From the NCBI GenBank assembly GCA_027491315.1, contig JAIXWL010000012.1:1-64000 (forward strand): 64,000 bases of DNA. Direction: 5' to 3'. Made by a program: the position numbers and the translations under genes. Positions within the stretch are counted from its first letter, which is position 1; every line of letters starts with the position of its first letter. This DNA comes from Cytophagaceae bacterium (lineage in GTDB: Bacteria > Bacteroidota > Bacteroidia > Cytophagales > Spirosomataceae). The notes under the pieces are model-generated. The model was not told the DNA's origin and did not search any database. It worked only from the letters and a program-made list of their open reading frames with translations. This document shows positions 8,505-16,997 of this stretch, piece after piece.

Positions 8505-9614
8505 ATGAAGGTAATCTTATTAACCTTATTAGTCAGCTTTTCTCTCTTTGGCCAAATTGAAAAAAAAGATGTTGGGGTCCTAAAAGGAGGGACATACCAA
8601 ATATTAATTCCTACCAATTGGAATAAAAAATTAGTCATGTATGCCCATGGCTACCAGTTTCAAGGTCAAAAGCCCCAAGATGCCAACCTCGGATTAGATA
8701 AACGCTTACAAGTCATTTTAGATCGGGGTTTTGCCATAGCAGCCTCTGATTACCCTGATGTTGGTTTTGTATTACCAGAAGGTATAGATGCTACAGAAGA
8801 ACTACGACAGGCCTTTGTCAAAAAGGTAGCTAAACCTGATTCAACCTTCATGATGGGACATTCCATGGGAGGAGGAATTACTTTAGGAATCATGGAAAAT
8901 TATGGAGAAAATTACCATGGTGCTCTTCCATTATGTCCATTATCTTCTAGGCCATATTTACAGTGTAGAAAAGAATTTGATATGTACGCTACCTTCAATG
9001 GGCTATTTCCTAGAATTATACCCAGTTTAAAAGAAATTTTTGATGTAAACTCATCTGTGGGATATGTCAATTTAGCCCAAGCTGGACCTAAAATTGGTCA
9101 AATCATGAAAGCTATCATGGAGAAGGATTCTGTATTGGCAAAAGCATTCGCCAAGCGATTTGACTTAAAATTAAAGGATCTTGGAGGTTCCTTATTTTTT
9201 AATCAAAATGTACTCCGGGATTTAGCCATCCGATTCGGAGGAAATCCATTTGATAACCTCCAAACGGTCTATTCAGGTTTTCCGGATGATTTATTAACGA
9301 ACCGGCTAGCAGAAAGATTAGTGGCAACTAAAAATCCCAACCCATTATTTTCCAGATATGATCGTACTGGCAATATCAATAAGCCTGTATTATTAGTGCA
9401 TACGATTTATGATCAATTGATTCCACCGACTTACGCAGTGGTGAATTACGAAAACATGGTGCACCAGCTGCAAAAAGATCAGTATTTTACTGTGAAATAC
9501 ACCAATGGGCAAGCTCATTGTGCCTTTACAGCCCAACAAATGGCAACATCATTTGACACATTAAGGAATTGGGTAAAAAAAGGAATTAAACCGCAAGGAG
9601 GATTTTTAGAATAA
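8505..9614 (+). CDS. Secreted alpha/beta hydrolase
   Basis: A 369-residue hydrolase with a signal peptide (residues 1-17, cleavage near LFGQ). The nucleophile is in GHSMGG with Ser120, Asp303 sits in TIYDQLIPP and His338 in GQAHCAF, which together give a complete catalytic triad. VMYAHGY near 44-50 fits the oxyanion hole. The stop overlaps the next start by one base (TAATG), so it is translationally coupled to an MFS permease. The arrangement suggests hydrolysis of an extracellular ester followed by import of the released acid. The substrate is unknown. Confidence 0.8.
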   Translation: MKVILLTLLVSFSLFGQIEKKDVGVLKGGTYQILIPTNWNKKLVMYAHGYQFQGQKPQDANLGLDKRLQVILDRGFAIAASDYPDVGFVLPEGIDATEELRQAFVKKVAKPDSTFMMGHSMGGGITLGIMENYGENYHGALPLCPLSSRPYLQCRKEFDMYATFNGLFPRIIPSLKEIFDVNSSVGYVNLAQAGPKIGQIMKAIMEKDSVLAKAFAKRFDLKLKDLGGSLFFNQNVLRDLAIRFGGNPFDNLQTVYSGFPDDLLTNRLAERLVATKNPNPLFSRYDRTGNINKPVLLVHTIYDQLIPPTYAVVNYENMVHQLQKDQYFTVKYTNGQAHCAFTAQQMATSFDTLRNWVKKGIKPQGGFLE

Positions 9615-10819
9615 TGAAAGAACAAAAAATAAGTAGCAGTGATACCCCCATGTCTGCATTTCAGGTATTAATGGTGGCTTTGTGTTTTTTAATGAATTTC
9701 AATGATGGAATAGATGTACTTATTGTTTCATTCTCTAGTTCCGAAATCATTCGTGAATTTGGTTTATCAAAAGCTGAAATGGGTTATATTTTTAGTGCTG
9801 GTTTAGCAGGAATGACCCTAGGTTGCTTTTCTTTAGCTCCCTTAGCAGATCAATACGGCAGAAGAAGAATATTTATTATTTCATTGTTTATGATTAGTGT
9901 GGGGATGTTTGGGGTAGCATTTGCAGATGCTTATGTACCGATTCTCGCTTGGCGATTTCTAACAGGTTTGGGAATTGGAGGTATTTTACCCACCATTGCA
10001 ACCACGGCTGCCGAGTATTCTAACGACAAATACCGAGATTTCAATGTTGGCTTAATTCAAGCTGGATGGCCCATTGGTGCTATTCTTACAGGATTAATTG
10101 CTGCTGAAATTATTCCTATGAAAGGTTGGCACTATGCGTTTTTTCTGGCGGGTTGTTTTTCAGCCTTCATGACAGCTTTGGTCTTTTTTGTGATGAAAGA
10201 TTCGGAAGAATTTAGGAGTAAAAAGACGGAAGAACAAGGGGTTAAAGTTTTGTTGACAGAAGAATTTAAACCCAATACTTGGCGACTTTGGTTGGCTGCA
10301 TTTTTTGGTTTTATGACTTTATATACTGTTATGAGCTGGGTACCCACCATTGCAAAAGACGCAGGTATGCCCTTCGAATTAGCCACCTATGTGGGTATTT
10401 CACTCAATATTGGAGCAGCAATTGGTTCATCCTCTATTGGTGCTTTGGGTTCAAAATTTGGATTAAAAAAGACTCATTTCATTTATATGTTGGCAGCCTT
10501 TACCGTCATGCAATTGTATGCCTTTTTGACATTAAATACCCTACTCATATTTATTTTGGTGATGTTCATCGGTGTTTTTGCCCAAGGAGGTTTCAATGGA
10601 ATTTGGCCCATACTTTCACGTATTTATCCGACCTCCATTCGAGCTACAGGAGTGGGATATACGGTGGGTATTGGTCGACTAGGTGCCATTTTAGGTCCAG
10701 CCATATTCGGAATCTTATCAGATAGCCAAGTTGGAAACACAATATTATTTGTCTTATTTTCTTTACCACTATTGGTGATGGGGTTGATTATTCGAACCTT
10801 ACCATCTGAAAAACTATGA
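9614..10819 (+). CDS. MFS transporter, aromatic acid:H+ symporter-like
   Basis: A 401-residue membrane protein with about 12 hydrophobic segments and MFS motif A in loop 2-3 (LADQYGRRRIF, near residues 77-87). FNDGIDVLIVSF in the first helix resembles the motif of the AAHS group (benzoate, 4-hydroxybenzoate and phenylpropionate permeases). RFLTGLGIGGILPT is typical of helix 4. It is coupled to the hydrolase before it (TAATG) and the dehydrogenase after it (ATGA). Together they form a hydrolyse-import-oxidise cassette. The transported acid cannot be named from the sequence. Confidence 0.8.
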   Translation: MKEQKISSSDTPMSAFQVLMVALCFLMNFNDGIDVLIVSFSSSEIIREFGLSKAEMGYIFSAGLAGMTLGCFSLAPLADQYGRRRIFIISLFMISVGMFGVAFADAYVPILAWRFLTGLGIGGILPTIATTAAEYSNDKYRDFNVGLIQAGWPIGAILTGLIAAEIIPMKGWHYAFFLAGCFSAFMTALVFFVMKDSEEFRSKKTEEQGVKVLLTEEFKPNTWRLWLAAFFGFMTLYTVMSWVPTIAKDAGMPFELATYVGISLNIGAAIGSSSIGALGSKFGLKKTHFIYMLAAFTVMQLYAFLTLNTLLIFILVMFIGVFAQGGFNGIWPILSRIYPTSIRATGVGYTVGIGRLGAILGPAIFGILSDSQVGNTILFVLFSLPLLVMGLIIRTLPSEKL

Positions 10820-11808
10820 ATGCTGCCGTTTTAGAAAAACCCCATCAATTAAGCCTTAAAGAATTCGACAAGCCAATTCCCAAGTCGAATGAGGTTTTAA
10901 TCCGTTTAAAATCAACTGGCATTTGTGGCTCAGATGTACATTTATTTTTGGGTGATCGAAGCTTAGCTGTACCTACCGTTTTAGGCCATGAAGGATTGGG
11001 GCATATCGAAGAATTGGGAACTGAAGCACATGGTTTTTCTATGGGTGAACGAGTAGTCATTGAGCCCAATATTCCCTGCGGAGCTTGTCGATTTTGCCTA
11101 CAGGGAAAAGGCAATATTTGTCCAAACAAGCAAGTTTTGGGCGTTAATTCACCTGGATGTTTTGCGGAGTATATCTGTATTGATGCTAAATTTTGTTGGA
11201 AAATACCTGATGGCATTTCCGATCAAGATGCGGTTTGCATTGAACCTCTTGCCGTGGCAGTACATGCATTACATTGTTGTTCCGCCAAATCAACTGAAAA
11301 AATAGCCATTTTTGGATTAGGGGCCATCGGACTTTTATTATGTCAATTGGCCTTAAGCAAAGGATTTCAGGTATATGTAAAAGATTTAAACGAGGAAAAA
11401 AAAGCCATGGCCATCGCCATGGGAGCCAAATCTTTACCAGAAGAATCATTAGCATCATTTTTATATGATCAGGAAGTAGTCGCCATTTTTGATTGTGTTG
11501 GTGTAGCCAAAGCCACTAATTTAATCTTAGAAACAGCTCCAAGAGGCTCCGAAATTATTTTAGTAGGATTAGCTAATGAATTGGCACAATTTGTACCATT
11601 AAAAATTGCCCGGGAGGGTATTTCCATATTACCTTCTATCATTTATGACCATCCTAGTGACTTTGCGGAAACCATCGACTTGATTGCTCGAGGTGAAATT
11701 CATCCAGGAAAAATTATTTCTGGTCGCTTTCCTTTAAACAAAATTGGTAAGGCAATGGAAATGGCGGTGAGTGGTAGAGCCACCAAAGTAGTGGTAGATA
11801 TGTACTAA
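10816..11808 (+). CDS. Zinc-dependent alcohol/polyol dehydrogenase (MDR family)
   Basis: A 330-residue zinc MDR enzyme of the sorbitol/threonine dehydrogenase type. Catalytic zinc ligands are Cys37 in GICGSD and His58-Glu59 in LGHEG. The structural zinc has four cysteines at 88, 91, 94 and 102. GLGAIGLLLCQLA is the Rossmann motif. The start overlaps the MFS stop by four bases. It probably oxidises an alcohol made or imported by the same operon. No terminator is evident after it. Confidence 0.85.
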   Translation: MNAAVLEKPHQLSLKEFDKPIPKSNEVLIRLKSTGICGSDVHLFLGDRSLAVPTVLGHEGLGHIEELGTEAHGFSMGERVVIEPNIPCGACRFCLQGKGNICPNKQVLGVNSPGCFAEYICIDAKFCWKIPDGISDQDAVCIEPLAVAVHALHCCSAKSTEKIAIFGLGAIGLLLCQLALSKGFQVYVKDLNEEKKAMAIAMGAKSLPEESLASFLYDQEVVAIFDCVGVAKATNLILETAPRGSEIILVGLANELAQFVPLKIAREGISILPSIIYDHPSDFAETIDLIARGEIHPGKIISGRFPLNKIGKAMEMAVSGRATKVVVDMY

Positions 11809-11909
11809 GTTCAATTCAATCCATCATATTTTAATTTTTGATTAAAAAGGGATCTACTATTTTATTAGCCAAGGTTTGGAATAAAATGGGTGAATGACCC
11901 ATCATGAAC

Positions 11910-11930
11910 CCGTATTTGATCGAAATACGG
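11910..11930. promoter_or_regulatory. Perfect 8-bp inverted repeat, possible operator
   Basis: CCGTATTT (11910-11917) and AAATACGG (11923-11930) are separated by GATCG. The site lies in the 225-bp gap between the dehydrogenase and the two secreted proteins, about 100 bases before the next start. No T-run follows, so it looks more like a protein-binding site than a terminator. Confidence 0.35.
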
Positions 11931-12033
11931 ACAAATTGTATCATTTTTTGGACAAATGAAAGCCTAATTCTGTCCCATTGGGAGCAGGTAGCATACTAAT
12001 ATTGTGAACACAAGTTTCAATAAATATACTACT

Positions 12034-12777
12034 ATGAAAAAAATCATTCTTTTATTAATGGGCATTACATGGGCAAGCAGTTTCATGTTGGCACAAGAAG
12101 CCCCAAACACCTATTTAATTTTAAATGAAAATAAGGTGACGGATTTAAATGTGTATAAAAAGAACTATCCGATACTTAGAAATTGGTGGTTAAAAACCAC
12201 TGGGCAATTGGTCAGTAATCGTGCTTCTCATTCTTCAGAAATGGGTAAAATTTACAGTTTAATTTTTATTTCGGGAGAAAAAAATCTGGGTGACTATGCC
12301 AGTCAGCGGATTAGTCTTTCCAAAAAAGTAATAGATGAGCTTCCTGAGGCTACTAAATCATTGAGAGAAAATGAAGCAGAGCCTGTTAGTAGATCCACTT
12401 GGGTTCAAGTTAAGAACAATACCATGCTTGTTCCAGATTTCAAGATTGAAAATTATGACTTTAGAAAGGTATTACTCTTTACCGTACCATCGGCTAAAAT
12501 AACTGAATTTAAATCTACCATAGAGGAGGTCCTAAAGGAAGAAAAAGCAGCTGGATTTAATTATAACTACATCACTTATCAAGCTATTGAGGGATATTCC
12601 AACAATACCTTTATGTTATTGCTTCCTGATCGTTCTAGATTGGATTATTATACCCATCAAACTTCTAGAAATGAAACGAGAAAGGGAAATCAAAAGATGA
12701 CAGAATTAAATCAAAAAGCTGCTAAGTTCAGAAATCCCATTCGTATTGATTATTTAACCCGCATTCCCAACAATTAA
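12034..12777 (+). CDS. Secreted protein of unknown function (first of a pair)
   Basis: I do not recognise a named family. The 247-residue product begins with a signal peptide (MKKIILLLMGITWASSFMLAQ). A GTG ten codons upstream would also be open, but the ATG gives a standard signal. The mature part is mixed alpha/beta, rich in Lys, Asn and Tyr, with no cysteines and no membrane segment. It is followed after 19 bases by another secreted protein of similar size on the same strand. Both look like small periplasmic proteins, perhaps dimeric alpha/beta-barrel relatives; that is tentative. Confidence 0.65.
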   Translation: MKKIILLLMGITWASSFMLAQEAPNTYLILNENKVTDLNVYKKNYPILRNWWLKTTGQLVSNRASHSSEMGKIYSLIFISGEKNLGDYASQRISLSKKVIDELPEATKSLRENEAEPVSRSTWVQVKNNTMLVPDFKIENYDFRKVLLFTVPSAKITEFKSTIEEVLKEEKAAGFNYNYITYQAIEGYSNNTFMLLLPDRSRLDYYTHQTSRNETRKGNQKMTELNQKAAKFRNPIRIDYLTRIPNN

Positions 12778-12796
12778 AAAACATATCTATTTAATT

Positions 12797-13594
12797 ATGA
12801 AAAAAATATTTTTTCTAAGCTTCTCCATTTTGGTGATGATCAGTGTGAGTACTCAACTACAAGCGCAAGGAAAAACCGTTTATGCCAACATCGCATTTCA
12901 CAAATTAAAACCTGGACATAGCTTAGAAGAAGCCATGAACTTGGAAAAAAGGTGGAAAACCATTCATCTTATTAGAAAAGAAATGGGCTTTATTGATGAA
13001 TGGGCTGCATTTCCTATAGTAAACGGTTATAAGACAGCCAGTGTCGATTATGACTATATTTCTGTCAATGTTAGCTCTGATTTGAATAAAATCACTCAGT
13101 ATCCTATGGATAAGTACCAGGAATTAGTTAAAAAAGATCCCAGCTTTGCGAACATTTTAGCTGAAACAGAGAAGGTACAATCGGTATCCAATAATATGCT
13201 AATCAAATTATTGGAGGGTACTGGAAGTTCGAATGATTTGAACTCCATTATCATGTTAGAAACGATGAAAACTACAGTTTCAAACTACTTTAATTATGTC
13301 AATTTCGAAAAGCAAATGAAAAGCGTTCACCAAGATCGAATCAAGGCAGGGGAGATACAAGAATGGAGCTTTTGGCAAACCATAGTACCCATAGCGGATG
13401 ATTCACGTGGTCAATTTTATGCCTTCACGTATTACAAGGATCTAGCTCATTTGGATGCCGGTGGAAATAATTTTATTCAATCTGCTCAAAAGCGATTGCA
13501 ATTAAATTCAGATCAACTCTTAAAAAAGATAGATCAGTTGAGGCACATAAATCAAATGGTCCTTTTTCAATATGCCGTTGGTACCTGGAATTAA
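12797..13594 (+). CDS. Secreted protein of unknown function with internal duplication (second of a pair)
   Basis: A 265-residue product with a signal peptide (residues 1-23, cleavage near LQAQG). The two halves look duplicated: a block with W-K-T-I-H, R, G-F-I-D-E-W-A-A-F-P-I and Y-D-Y (about 50-95) recurs as M-K-S-V-H-Q-D-R, G-E-I-Q-E-W-S-F-W-Q-T and F-T-Y-Y-K-D-L (about 175-215). This resembles two ferredoxin-like (dimeric alpha/beta barrel) units in tandem. No catalytic motif is visible. A terminator hairpin follows 25 bases after the stop, so the pair probably forms one unit. Confidence 0.65.
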   Translation: MKKIFFLSFSILVMISVSTQLQAQGKTVYANIAFHKLKPGHSLEEAMNLEKRWKTIHLIRKEMGFIDEWAAFPIVNGYKTASVDYDYISVNVSSDLNKITQYPMDKYQELVKKDPSFANILAETEKVQSVSNNMLIKLLEGTGSSNDLNSIIMLETMKTTVSNYFNYVNFEKQMKSVHQDRIKAGEIQEWSFWQTIVPIADDSRGQFYAFTYYKDLAHLDAGGNNFIQSAQKRLQLNSDQLLKKIDQLRHINQMVLFQYAVGTWN

Positions 13595-13619
13595 GTTTTT
13601 TAGTTTGATTAGATTATTT

Positions 13620-13650
13620 AATGAGAGCCCGGAAGGGCTTTCATTTTTTT
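13620..13650 (+). terminator. Rho-independent terminator of the secreted-protein pair
   Basis: An 11-bp stem (13620-13630 with 13635-13645, one G-T pair) closes a GGAA loop and is followed by a run of T. Confidence 0.8.
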
Positions 13651-13680
13651 ATAAATCATTGTAAAGAATACCTTTTAAAC

Positions 13681-13715
13681 AAAAAAGCCTCTAAACGATT
13701 GATTTAGAGGCTTTT
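13681..13715 (-). terminator. Terminator of tRNA-Lys
   Basis: Stem AAAGCCTCTAAA/TTTAGAGGCTTT (13683-13695 with 13703-13715). On the minus strand it lies just after the tRNA and is followed by T6. Confidence 0.75.
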
Positions 13716-13729
13716 AATTTTACTAGAAG

Positions 13730-13802
13730 TGATCCCGCTGGGATTCGAACCCAGGACCCATACATTAAAAGTGTATTGCTCTACCAACTGAGCTACGGAA
13801 TC
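13730..13802 (-). tRNA. tRNA-Lys (anticodon TTT)
   Basis: A complete cloverleaf. The acceptor GATTCCG pairs with CGGGATC (one T-G pair), the discriminator is A, the D-arm is GCTCAGTTGGTAGAGC, the anticodon loop CTTTTAA gives TTT, and the T-arm carries TTCGAAT. CCA is not encoded. A CAAGC-GTAA-GCTTG hairpin sits immediately upstream (13805-13818). Confidence 0.95.
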
Positions 13803-13911
13803 ATCAAGCTTACGCTTGTATATCAATTGACCCACTCTGGAGTCGAAAGGAAGTTTAGCCACTGGCCAACTTCAGTTTGCAAAAGCAGAACATTTTCCCC
13901 TTATTGCGGTG

Positions 13912-13943
13912 CAAAACTAGTACGGTTTTTCGAATTATGCAAG
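13912..13943 (-). promoter_or_regulatory. Putative promoter for tRNA-Lys with a ~100-nt leader
   Basis: On the minus strand, TAGTTTTG (13919-13912) matches the -7 consensus TAnnTTTG, with CTTG (13943-13940) 20 bases upstream as a near-match to the -33 TTTG. The implied start near 13905 leaves about 100 bases before the mature tRNA. It overlaps the start of the divergent gene at 13937. Confidence 0.45.
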
Positions 13944-14674
13944 TGTACCATCTAAATAAAATTATATTTTTTGTACTTTTTTCTTTTGGCATTTGGCAAC
14001 CTGCTTATAGCCAAATAGATAGAAATCAATTAGCCTTAGCAGATTCTCTATTTAAATCCAATCGATTATTGGAGGCAGAAAAAATTTATTTACCAATCGC
14101 TGATGCTCAGCGAAGTGAAAATGAAAGTATCCGCTTAAAATTAGCTTATATCGCTAAAGCCAAAAACGATTGGCTACAAGAATTATATTATTTATCCAGC
14201 CTGCAAGCAGAACAGGATAGACCTGCTATCGCTAAAAGGCTCCAAGAAATAGGGGATAGGCAGTCGCTTTCTGGTTTTCAAATCAATCTCATGGATCAAT
14301 TTCTGTGGATTTACTTTACCTATTTTCCTTACCTAATGGGATTTTTATTTGCCTTGGCTTTTTATGTGGTTGGAATTCTCAGCTTTAAAAAAGTCAAAAA
14401 AATGAAAATCAAAGCCTATAGCTTGTATTACCTAGGTTTTTATTTATTGTTTTTGGTATGGTTTGCTAATTTTCCATCTTTACTTAAATATGGGATAATC
14501 ACCAAGGAAAAGGCATATTTGAGAGATTTTGCCTCCTCGGCAGCACCTGTCAAACAAATGCTAAAAAAAGGAAATAGAATCGTCCATTGGCAAAAAAAGG
14601 ACATCTGGGTAAACTGCTATTTCGAGGGACAGCTAGGCTATGTTAAAGCGGATGATTATTTACCTATCAATTAA
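13937..14674 (+). CDS. Membrane protein with signal peptide, TPR-like region, two TM helices and SH3-like end (BatE-like)
   Basis: A 245-residue product from the ATG at 13937; the open frame reaches 20 codons further, but the signal peptide (cleavage near AYSQ) fixes this start. Next comes a helical repeat region (ALADSLFKSNRLLEAEKIY), two hydrophobic helices (near residues 125-145 and 160-180) and a C-terminal GNRIVHWQKKDIWVNCYFEG segment that looks like a bacterial SH3 domain. The order TPR-TM-TM-SH3 is that of BatE of Bacteroidota aerotolerance loci, but no batABCD genes are present, so the assignment is by architecture only. Its stop shares TTAA with the converging holA stop. Confidence 0.6.
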   Translation: MQVYHLNKIIFFVLFSFGIWQPAYSQIDRNQLALADSLFKSNRLLEAEKIYLPIADAQRSENESIRLKLAYIAKAKNDWLQELYYLSSLQAEQDRPAIAKRLQEIGDRQSLSGFQINLMDQFLWIYFTYFPYLMGFLFALAFYVVGILSFKKVKKMKIKAYSLYYLGFYLLFLVWFANFPSLLKYGIITKEKAYLRDFASSAAPVKQMLKKGNRIVHWQKKDIWVNCYFEGQLGYVKADDYLPIN

Positions 14675-15720
14675 AGGTTAAATATCTCAAAACTAAGGTC
14701 CAAAATTATTTCTCTTTCCTTATCACTGTTGCCAATAACTCCTTTCACGCGTAAATCAGCATCTTTAATAGCTTCTATGATGCGAACGACCTTGCCAAGT
14801 GGGTAATTGCGTTTTGCCATAATATAATCCTTTACAAAATAAGGATTGACACCTATGGCGCTAGCCATTTCTCCGTCAGAAATTGATCCTAAATCATGAA
14901 CTTGCAGAACCTTGGAGAAAAAATTAAATAACATGATTAGCATAGGTGCAGCCGGATTTTGCTTGGTATTCTCAGCAAAATAAAAAGCTATTTTCTGTCC
15001 CTTTTCGGCATTTCGCTGAACGATGGCTTTTTGATATTCGAAATAGTTATACTCTCGACTAATCCCAATAAACTTTTCAACTTCATCTAAACCTATTTCT
15101 TTGCCCTGTGGTACATTGACGATTAGTTTATCCGCCTCATGGGCCATTCGTTTTAAATCAGTTCCAACAAAAGAAACCATTAAGTCCTGTGCATTGGCCT
15201 GAATATGTAAGGAATGTGATCCTAAATAATCCTTTAACCAAATTCCCAATCGGTCTTCACTGATCTTTTTGGAAGCCACTACAACTCCCTTTTTATCCAA
15301 GGGCGACAAAATTTTTGATTTATCCGTCAGTAAAGTTTTAAGAGTAAAAACAAGGATAGTAGACTCCGTAGGTCTTTCGCAATAATCTACCCATGCTTTC
15401 CAATCCGAATTCCCTTTTTCCTTGGCATCTGTTTTTCCTTTTACCATGGCCTCTAAAAATACCGCTTCCTTAACAATGATGACTTGTTTGTCAGACATCA
15501 TGGGAAATCTACGAGCATAGGAAATTACTTCACCCAAGCTTTGATCCTTTCCATACATCACAAATTGATTAAAGCTTCGCTGATCTGGACTCAACACCTT
15601 ATTTTCAAAAGCATCAACTACCTGGTCAATAAAAAATGGCTCATCCCCGTGAATCAAATAAATCGGTGCCAATTTTTGTTGTTTGATGTCTTTTAATACG
15701 TCTTGAGCACTTTTTTGCAT
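14671..15720 (-). CDS. holA: DNA polymerase III subunit delta
   Basis: A 349-residue clamp-loader delta subunit that opens the beta sliding clamp. The start at 15720 (MQKSAQDVLKDIK) is preferred over a Met 18 codons upstream, whose extra residues are not family-like. IYLIHGDEPFFIDQ near residues 20-33 is the conserved N-terminal region with the degenerate P-loop. The middle SFVGTDLKRMAHEADKL and C-terminal collar helices are family features. Length fits Bacteroidota HolA. A promoter match lies about 30 bases upstream. Confidence 0.9.
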   Translation of the reverse strand: MQKSAQDVLKDIKQQKLAPIYLIHGDEPFFIDQVVDAFENKVLSPDQRSFNQFVMYGKDQSLGEVISYARRFPMMSDKQVIIVKEAVFLEAMVKGKTDAKEKGNSDWKAWVDYCERPTESTILVFTLKTLLTDKSKILSPLDKKGVVVASKKISEDRLGIWLKDYLGSHSLHIQANAQDLMVSFVGTDLKRMAHEADKLIVNVPQGKEIGLDEVEKFIGISREYNYFEYQKAIVQRNAEKGQKIAFYFAENTKQNPAAPMLIMLFNFFSKVLQVHDLGSISDGEMASAIGVNPYFVKDYIMAKRNYPLGKVVRIIEAIKDADLRVKGVIGNSDKEREIILDLSFEIFNL

Positions 15721-15746
15721 GGAAAAATAGAATTTATAACGAAATA

Positions 15747-15775
15747 CAAAGCTAATCAAAAGCTTCTGTTCCAAA
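15747..15775 (-). promoter_or_regulatory. Putative promoter of holA
   Basis: Minus strand TAGCTTTG (15754-15747) is a perfect -7 match, with TTTG (15775-15772) 17 bases upstream as -33. The start site would be near 15740, 20 bases before the ATG. Confidence 0.5.
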
Positions 15776-15816
15776 AATAATAATCAAAGTGCAACAAGCT
15801 TTACAAATTAATCCCG

Positions 15817-15824
15817 TAGGTTTG
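15817..15824 (+). promoter_or_regulatory. Putative -7 element of the FKBP gene
   Basis: TAGGTTTG matches TAnnTTTG 17 bases before the ATG at 15842. A clear -33 TTTG is not seen at the right distance. Confidence 0.35.
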
Positions 15825-15841
15825 CTGCAAAATAGAACAAT

Positions 15842-16357
15842 ATGCAGATTAAACCGAACTCCGTAGTATTCATTTCATATCAATTATCCTTCCCAAATGA
15901 AGAAGGCCAACCAGAAGTGGTAGAGATTGTCGATGAAAATGAACCTATGGTATTTATTCATGGATTGAGTGGCTTACCAGAAGCTTTTGAAGCAAATTTA
16001 AATGGCTTGTCCGCCAATGATACCTTTGATTTCACCATTCAAGCAAAGGACGCCTATGGTGTGGTGGACCCGAATGCCATTATTGATTTACCAAAATCGA
16101 TTTTTCAAATTGAAGGACAGGATACCAGCGATATGTTAAAGATTGGAAATTTCATTCCAATGACCGACGACCAAGGAAACCGAATGCAGGGTATGGTAGT
16201 ACAAGTAGGTCCAGAAACTGTAACTATGGATTTCAACCATCCTTTGGCAGAAAAAGATTTAATGTTCAATGGAAAGGTAATCAAGGTTCGCGAAGCAACA
16301 GCTGAAGAAATTGCTCATGGCCACGTTCATGGTGAGGGTGGGGTGCATCATCATTAA
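15842..16357 (+). CDS. FKBP-type peptidyl-prolyl isomerase, SlyD-like
   Basis: A 171-residue cytoplasmic isomerase/chaperone. The FKBP fold is interrupted by an insert-in-flap domain as in SlyD: FIHGLSGLPEAFEANLNGL near residues 39-57 and DAYGVVDPN in the flap. The C-terminus is His-rich (HGHVHGEGGVHHH), as in metal-binding SlyD proteins. It is divergent from holA. It ends in front of a GAAGAATG hairpin and converges on the dCMP deaminase gene. Confidence 0.85.
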   Translation: MQIKPNSVVFISYQLSFPNEEGQPEVVEIVDENEPMVFIHGLSGLPEAFEANLNGLSANDTFDFTIQAKDAYGVVDPNAIIDLPKSIFQIEGQDTSDMLKIGNFIPMTDDQGNRMQGMVVQVGPETVTMDFNHPLAEKDLMFNGKVIKVREATAEEIAHGHVHGEGGVHHH

Positions 16358-16363
16358 TTATAA

Positions 16364-16445
16364 ATGAAGAATGTAGAATGTAGAATTGCAATAGTATCCA
16401 AAATTCATTCTACATTCTTCATTCTTCATTCTACATTCTACATTC
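16364..16445. repeat. GAAGAATGTAGAATG-type inverted repeat
   Basis: The left arm (16364-16387) consists of GAATGTA/GAAGAATG units. The right arm (16402-16445) is made of the complementary CATTCTA and CATTCTTC units. The two can fold into a long imperfect hairpin. It fills the gap between two converging genes and is the same family as 108-171. Confidence 0.8.
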
Positions 16446-16458
16446 CAAATATTTCACC

Positions 16459-16926
16459 CTATTTTAGGTCCATTTCAGCGTAGGCCTCAACTTCCACGCC
16501 AAATTTGCGTAAGAAATCCACTCCCTCATCAGATGGAAGCCCTTTATAGGCTGCATAGGAATTTAGGTAAATTACGCGTTTAATTTTCATGCTGTAAATA
16601 ATCCTTGCACATGATATACAAGGGGAGAGGGTCACATAAATGGTCGAACCCTCTACATCTGCCCCATTTTTAGAGGCATATAAAATGGCATTTTGTTCTG
16701 CATGCAAAGCCAAGGAGCAAGATCCCTTGGAATCTCTGGGACAGCCTTCTTCTCCAAATTCATCATCGCAATTATGTGTTCCAGCTGGAGGACCATTGTA
16801 TCCAATGGAAATAATACGAGTTTCTTTGGTCAGCACGCAACCTACTTGAGCACGCGTGCAATGTGATCTCAAAGCTAAATTTTGAGCTAATTCCATGAAA
16901 ATCGCATCGAATGGAGGTTTATTCAT
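16459..16926 (-). CDS. dCMP deaminase family protein
   Basis: A 155-residue zinc-dependent cytidine/deoxycytidylate deaminase. The zinc/proton-shuttle motif is LHAEQNAILYA, and the second motif is SPCISCARIIY. The region TKETRIISIGYNGPPAGTHNCDDE matches dCMP deaminases such as ComEB, which supply dUMP for thymidylate synthesis. Length is normal. No partner gene is adjacent; the gene stands alone between two repeat regions. Confidence 0.88.
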   Translation of the reverse strand: MNKPPFDAIFMELAQNLALRSHCTRAQVGCVLTKETRIISIGYNGPPAGTHNCDDEFGEEGCPRDSKGSCSLALHAEQNAILYASKNGADVEGSTIYVTLSPCISCARIIYSMKIKRVIYLNSYAAYKGLPSDEGVDFLRKFGVEVEAYAEMDLK

Positions 16927-16997
16927 ACAGGTTAAAGAAACATTGAGATAAAATCAGGGAACAAATATCCGATTTATTTTTCAAATGAGGTAATGCA

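Noticed and set aside
10279-10725. 148-residue plus-strand protein
   Set aside because: A shadow frame inside the MFS permease gene with Cys/Tyr/Trp-rich nonsense composition.
13803-13905. Second tRNA or tRNA pseudogene beside tRNA-Lys
   Set aside because: A T-arm-like TTCGACTCC piece exists, but no acceptor, D-arm or anticodon stem can be built.
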